From: JASGDN01 sp049841275 | GTDB taxonomy: Bacteria; Chloroflexota; Chloroflexia; Thermomicrobiales; UBA6265 | Length of the DNA: 64,000 nucleotides | Reading direction: 5' to 3' | NCBI GenBank assembly: GCA_049841275.1 | Contig: JASGDN010000059.1 | Span: 1 to 64,000 of the forward strand | Shown: positions 61,272 to 64,000 of the stretch, piece by piece | How the letters are laid out: each line of letters opens with the position of its first letter | Position numbering within the stretch: the stretch's first letter is position 1 | Made by a program: the position numbers and the translations under genes | The notes under the pieces: generated by a model | The model's database searches: none | Seen by the model: the letters and a program-made list of their open reading frames with translations, nothing else | Told to the model about the DNA's origin: nothing

Positions 61272-62429
61272 TTGGCCGCATCCGCATCCACCGCACAACC
61301 CATCCGGCTCGCCCTGCTCGGTTCGACCGGCTCCATCGGCACGCAGACGCTGGAGGTCGTCGATCACCACCCTGGCCGCTTCGAGATCGTTGCGCTTGCG
61401 GCAGGCAAACGTCACGATGTCCTCGCCGACCAAGTCCGCCGCTACAGGCCCGCGATCGTAGTTGCAGAAAACGCACCGGCGATCGCGGGCAAGCCAGCCT
61501 TGCCAAGTCCGGAAGGACTTATGGAAGCGGCGACGCATCCCGACGTCGACATCGTCGTGGTGGCGACATCCGGACATGCCGCGATTCCGGCGGTGATGGC
61601 AGCGATCGAGGCCGGGAAGACCATCGCAATCGCGAACAAGGAAACGCTCGTCTGTGCCGGCGAGCTGATCATGCCGCTGGCCAGGAAGCACGGCGTCGAG
61701 ATTCGCACCGTCGATAGCGAGCACAGCGCCATCTGGCAGTCGCTTGGCGGCCGGCCCGCGAAGGAGGCCGACCGCCTACTGCTCACGGCGTCTGGCGGTC
61801 CGTTCCGCACCACGCCCATCGCGGAACTCGCCGATGCCACCGTGGCCCAGGCACTCGCCCATCCGAACTTCGCAATGGGCGGCAAGCTGACAATCGACAG
61901 CGCCACGATGATGAACAAGGGACTGGAGGTCATCGAGGCACGCTGGCTCTTCGATGTCCCCTTCGAGAAGATCGAGATCGTGATCCATCCCCAGCAGATC
62001 ATCCACTCGATGGCCGAGTTTCCGGATGGCAGCGTGATCGCGCAACTCGGCACACCGGACATGCGCCTGCCGATCCAGTACGCCCTCACCTACCCCGACC
62101 ACCTGCGTTCACCAGGCACACGCCTCGACTTCACGGCGCTCCCGGCCTTGACCTTCGAGTCCCCGGACCTCGAGAAGTTCCCATCGCTCCGGATCGCACG
62201 GGAGGCCGGTGTCGCCGGAGAAACCCTTCCCACGGTGCTCAGCGCCGCCGATGAGGTAGCCGTAGAGGCATTCATGCACGGAAAACTCACCTTCCTGGGT
62301 ATTCCGCGCCTCGTGGAGACCGTGCTTTCACACCATGAGCCGCGCCCCATCCGAAATCTGGAAACGGTACTGGAAGCGGACCGTTGGGCACGCGAGACGG
62401 CACGCGCGTTGCTGACCGCTCACGCCTGA
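61272..62429 (+). CDS. dxr: 1-deoxy-D-xylulose 5-phosphate reductoisomerase
   Basis: The 385-residue protein starts at TTG 61272 with GGAG about 8 bases upstream. The NADPH loop is GSTGSIGTQTL; VDSEHSAIWQ carries the metal-binding acidic residues, MMNKGLEVIEA and EIVIHPQQIIHSMAEF form the substrate pocket. It commits carbon to the MEP isoprenoid route and supplies precursors for UppS. An rseP-type protease, often next, is absent here. Confidence 0.96.
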   Translation: MAASASTAQPIRLALLGSTGSIGTQTLEVVDHHPGRFEIVALAAGKRHDVLADQVRRYRPAIVVAENAPAIAGKPALPSPEGLMEAATHPDVDIVVVATSGHAAIPAVMAAIEAGKTIAIANKETLVCAGELIMPLARKHGVEIRTVDSEHSAIWQSLGGRPAKEADRLLLTASGGPFRTTPIAELADATVAQALAHPNFAMGGKLTIDSATMMNKGLEVIEARWLFDVPFEKIEIVIHPQQIIHSMAEFPDGSVIAQLGTPDMRLPIQYALTYPDHLRSPGTRLDFTALPALTFESPDLEKFPSLRIAREAGVAGETLPTVLSAADEVAVEAFMHGKLTFLGIPRLVETVLSHHEPRPIRNLETVLEADRWARETARALLTAHA

Positions 62430-62437
62430 ATCCGAAT

Positions 62438-63187
62438 TCATCGCCCGTCACGCACCAACCCCATCCGCCGCAACGCGTCCAGATGATCGCTATCGAGATC
62501 GACTGCCACGGTCGCAACGAGGATCCGGTCGAATCCACCGGCCACGAGGGCTTCTGCGCACGCCCCCAACGTCGATCCGGTCGTCCGAACATCGTCGATC
62601 AGGACGTAGCGCCCCGCTGGCGGTGCATTCCCAACGAACGCAAATGCATGGGCGACATTGCGACGGCGGTCATCCGCGCCGAGCGTCATCTGCGCCGTGG
62701 TGTGGCGCGTGCGCTGTATCATCGGAGTCAGCGGAACGTCGAGCGCCGTGGAGACAGCGCGTGCGAACAGGTCCGCCTGGTTGTATCCACGCTCGCGCTG
62801 CTTGCGCGGGTGCAACGGAACGGGAATCAGTCCATCGACAGGGCCGAGCAAGCGCACCACATCGACAAGCTCCTGGCCGAGATGATCGGCGCGGGCAGAC
62901 TCATTCTCGTACTTCACCCGCTTAATCGCCTCCGCTACCCACCCGGTGTATGGAAAGGGCGAAACCGCCCGTTCGATCGCCGGATGCAGCGTTCGGCACG
63001 AACATCGACCGGCAACGCGAGGGACGCCACAGCGGGGGCATCCCCGATCACCGATCGGCAGCAGCGTGGCACGACAGGCATCGCACACCCAGGTGCCCCG
63101 ACGGTCGCAGCCGGCACACTGTCTCGGAAAGACAGCATCGACCATGACACTGGCCAACGATTCACCCAGGCGACGATAGCGCCCCAT
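62438..63187 (-). CDS. ComF family phosphoribosyltransferase-like protein
   Basis: The 249-residue form from ATG 63187 is preferred (GGGGA upstream); the ATG at 63211 would overlap the divergent polymerase gene. N-terminal Cys pairs (CAGC, CDAC, CPRC, CSC) make a zinc region, and the C-terminal half is a type I PRTase fold with IPVPLHPRKQRERGYNQA and the PRPP loop VLIDDVRTTGSTL. ComF is needed for DNA uptake in transformation in several bacteria. Here it lies between dxr and a family-B polymerase rather than with other com genes. Confidence 0.9.
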   Translation of the reverse strand: MGRYRRLGESLASVMVDAVFPRQCAGCDRRGTWVCDACRATLLPIGDRGCPRCGVPRVAGRCSCRTLHPAIERAVSPFPYTGWVAEAIKRVKYENESARADHLGQELVDVVRLLGPVDGLIPVPLHPRKQRERGYNQADLFARAVSTALDVPLTPMIQRTRHTTAQMTLGADDRRRNVAHAFAFVGNAPPAGRYVLIDDVRTTGSTLGACAEALVAGGFDRILVATVAVDLDSDHLDALRRMGLVRDGR

Positions 63188-63209
63188 CCCTGTCCCCGGA
63201 GTTGACCGC

Positions 63210-64000
63210 ATGGCTCACCTCTTCCATGACATTCCCCATCCGCCGCAGGATACCGCGATGCGCCATCACCGTGACGACAGGCATCATGACGATCCGTTCG
63301 ACGATGGAGACATCCAGGCGCTCCTCTATGGCGTCGACCCGACACCGGGCATCGTGGCCGCCGAGTTCCGGCCGCCCAATCGCGTCCTGTTGTATCAACG
63401 AGACCCGGAAACCGGCGAGACCCGCGTCATCGAACGCCAGTTCCGCCCCTGGTTGATCGCCACCGACGCTACCCGCTGGGAAGGGTTCCGACCGGGACCG
63501 GTCGTGAGTCAGCTGTCGGGCAACCACCCGCTCAATATTCTTGTCGAGTTCGAGACCTGGGAACAGTACCGGCGTGCCATCCAACTTATGCCGGAGCGCT
63601 CGCAGGAGGTGTATTTCACCAACGCGCCAATCAGCCAGTTCCTGCTCGCCAGCGGCGTCACCCTGTTCAAGGAAATGGCATTCACCGATCTGCGCCGTAT
63701 GCAACTCGACATCGAGACACTGGGACTCGATCCGACCGTGGACGCCGCCGCGATCATCATGGTTGCGATCAGGCAGGGCACTCACGAAGAGTTGCTGATG
63801 CTCGACACCTCAGAGGCCGACCTGATCGAGCGCTTCGTGGAGGTCTTCACACGGCTCGATCCGGATGTGATCGAAGGGCACAACCTCTTCAACTTCGATA
63901 TCCCCTACATCATCGAACGAGCACACCGTCATGGCGTCCCCTTGCCGCTCGGACGAGATGGTTCGGTGATCGCCACCAGCGATTCGGTCCAGCGCTTCCG
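63210..64000 (+). CDS. Family-B DNA polymerase, N-terminal part (runs off the window)
   Basis: A frame open from ATG 63210 (GGAG 8 bases upstream) to the window end encodes at least 263 residues. After a His-rich, disordered first 30 residues, an N-terminal domain leads to the 3'-5' exonuclease: Exo I LDIET with D167 and E169, and Exo II EGHNLFNFDIPYI with D230. This order matches archaeal-type/Pol II family-B polymerases, which are present in some bacteria including Chloroflexota. The polymerase domain lies outside the window, so full length and fusion partners are unknown. It is divergent from comF with about 20 bases between starts. Confidence 0.88.
   Translation, partial: MAHLFHDIPHPPQDTAMRHHRDDRHHDDPFDDGDIQALLYGVDPTPGIVAAEFRPPNRVLLYQRDPETGETRVIERQFRPWLIATDATRWEGFRPGPVVSQLSGNHPLNILVEFETWEQYRRAIQLMPERSQEVYFTNAPISQFLLASGVTLFKEMAFTDLRRMQLDIETLGLDPTVDAAAIIMVAIRQGTHEELLMLDTSEADLIERFVEVFTRLDPDVIEGHNLFNFDIPYIIERAHRHGVPLPLGRDGSVIATSDSVQRF

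Overview
The window is GC-rich and densely coded on both strands. It reads as a chromosomal segment of a Chloroflexota bacterium, most likely class Thermomicrobia (inference). The grounds are Tat-exported proteins with Ser/Pro/Ala-rich 'SPAASP' linkers, quinoprotein-cupredoxin fusions, tandem bactofilins, a Chloroflexota-like NAT_N/GNAT_C acyltransferase and frequent GTG/TTG starts. I see no insertion sequence, prophage, CRISPR array or replication origin.

Left part (1-9,990): the end of a secreted protein; a three-pass membrane protein; a molybdenum-hydroxylase [2Fe-2S]/FAD subunit pair with no large subunit; an unknown protein with PD-(D/E)XK-like nuclease residues; a small winged-helix protein; a CBS protein; a two-gene operon of MutS-like ATPases, one of which is interrupted by a frameshift; and a Tat-exported siderophore-type binding protein behind a candidate operator.

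Envelope and housekeeping block (10,018-26,538): a multispanning YfhO-like membrane protein with a small partner, a UDP-galactopyranose-mutase-like flavoprotein and a GtrA flippase-like protein suggest a surface glycan locus. An S41 protease lacking the usual catalytic Lys and a VOC protein follow. A minus-strand run reads dprA, topA, hslV, hslU, ROK kinase, ilvE; this resembles the Firmicutes dprA-topA-hslVU neighbourhood without trmFO and xerC. A divergent HpcH/HpaI aldolase closes the block.

Middle (27,104-43,668): oppD-oppF; a coupled series of site-2 protease, HD protein, scpA, scpB and an APH(6)-like kinase; iscS with its Rrf2 regulator; an M50-CBS protease; a sigma-54 factor with an inserted zinc ribbon; and a full branched-chain amino-acid ABC transporter (livJ-H-M-G-F) with a hairpin between livJ and livH.

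Right part (44,276-64,000): tRNA-Arg(CCG); a sulfatase; two Tat-exported PQQ-type propellers fused to type-1 copper domains, on either side of an acyltransferase and an unknown small protein; a lactonase; two bactofilins and a zinc-ribbon/TM/SH3 protein (cell shape or envelope). Then comes the translation/isoprenoid/lipid series rpsB, tsf, frr, uppS, cdsA, dxr, without pyrH at its usual place, then comF, and a family-B DNA polymerase that runs off the right edge. Many gene ends carry long, near-perfect inverted repeats that probably act as terminators, often for both strands.
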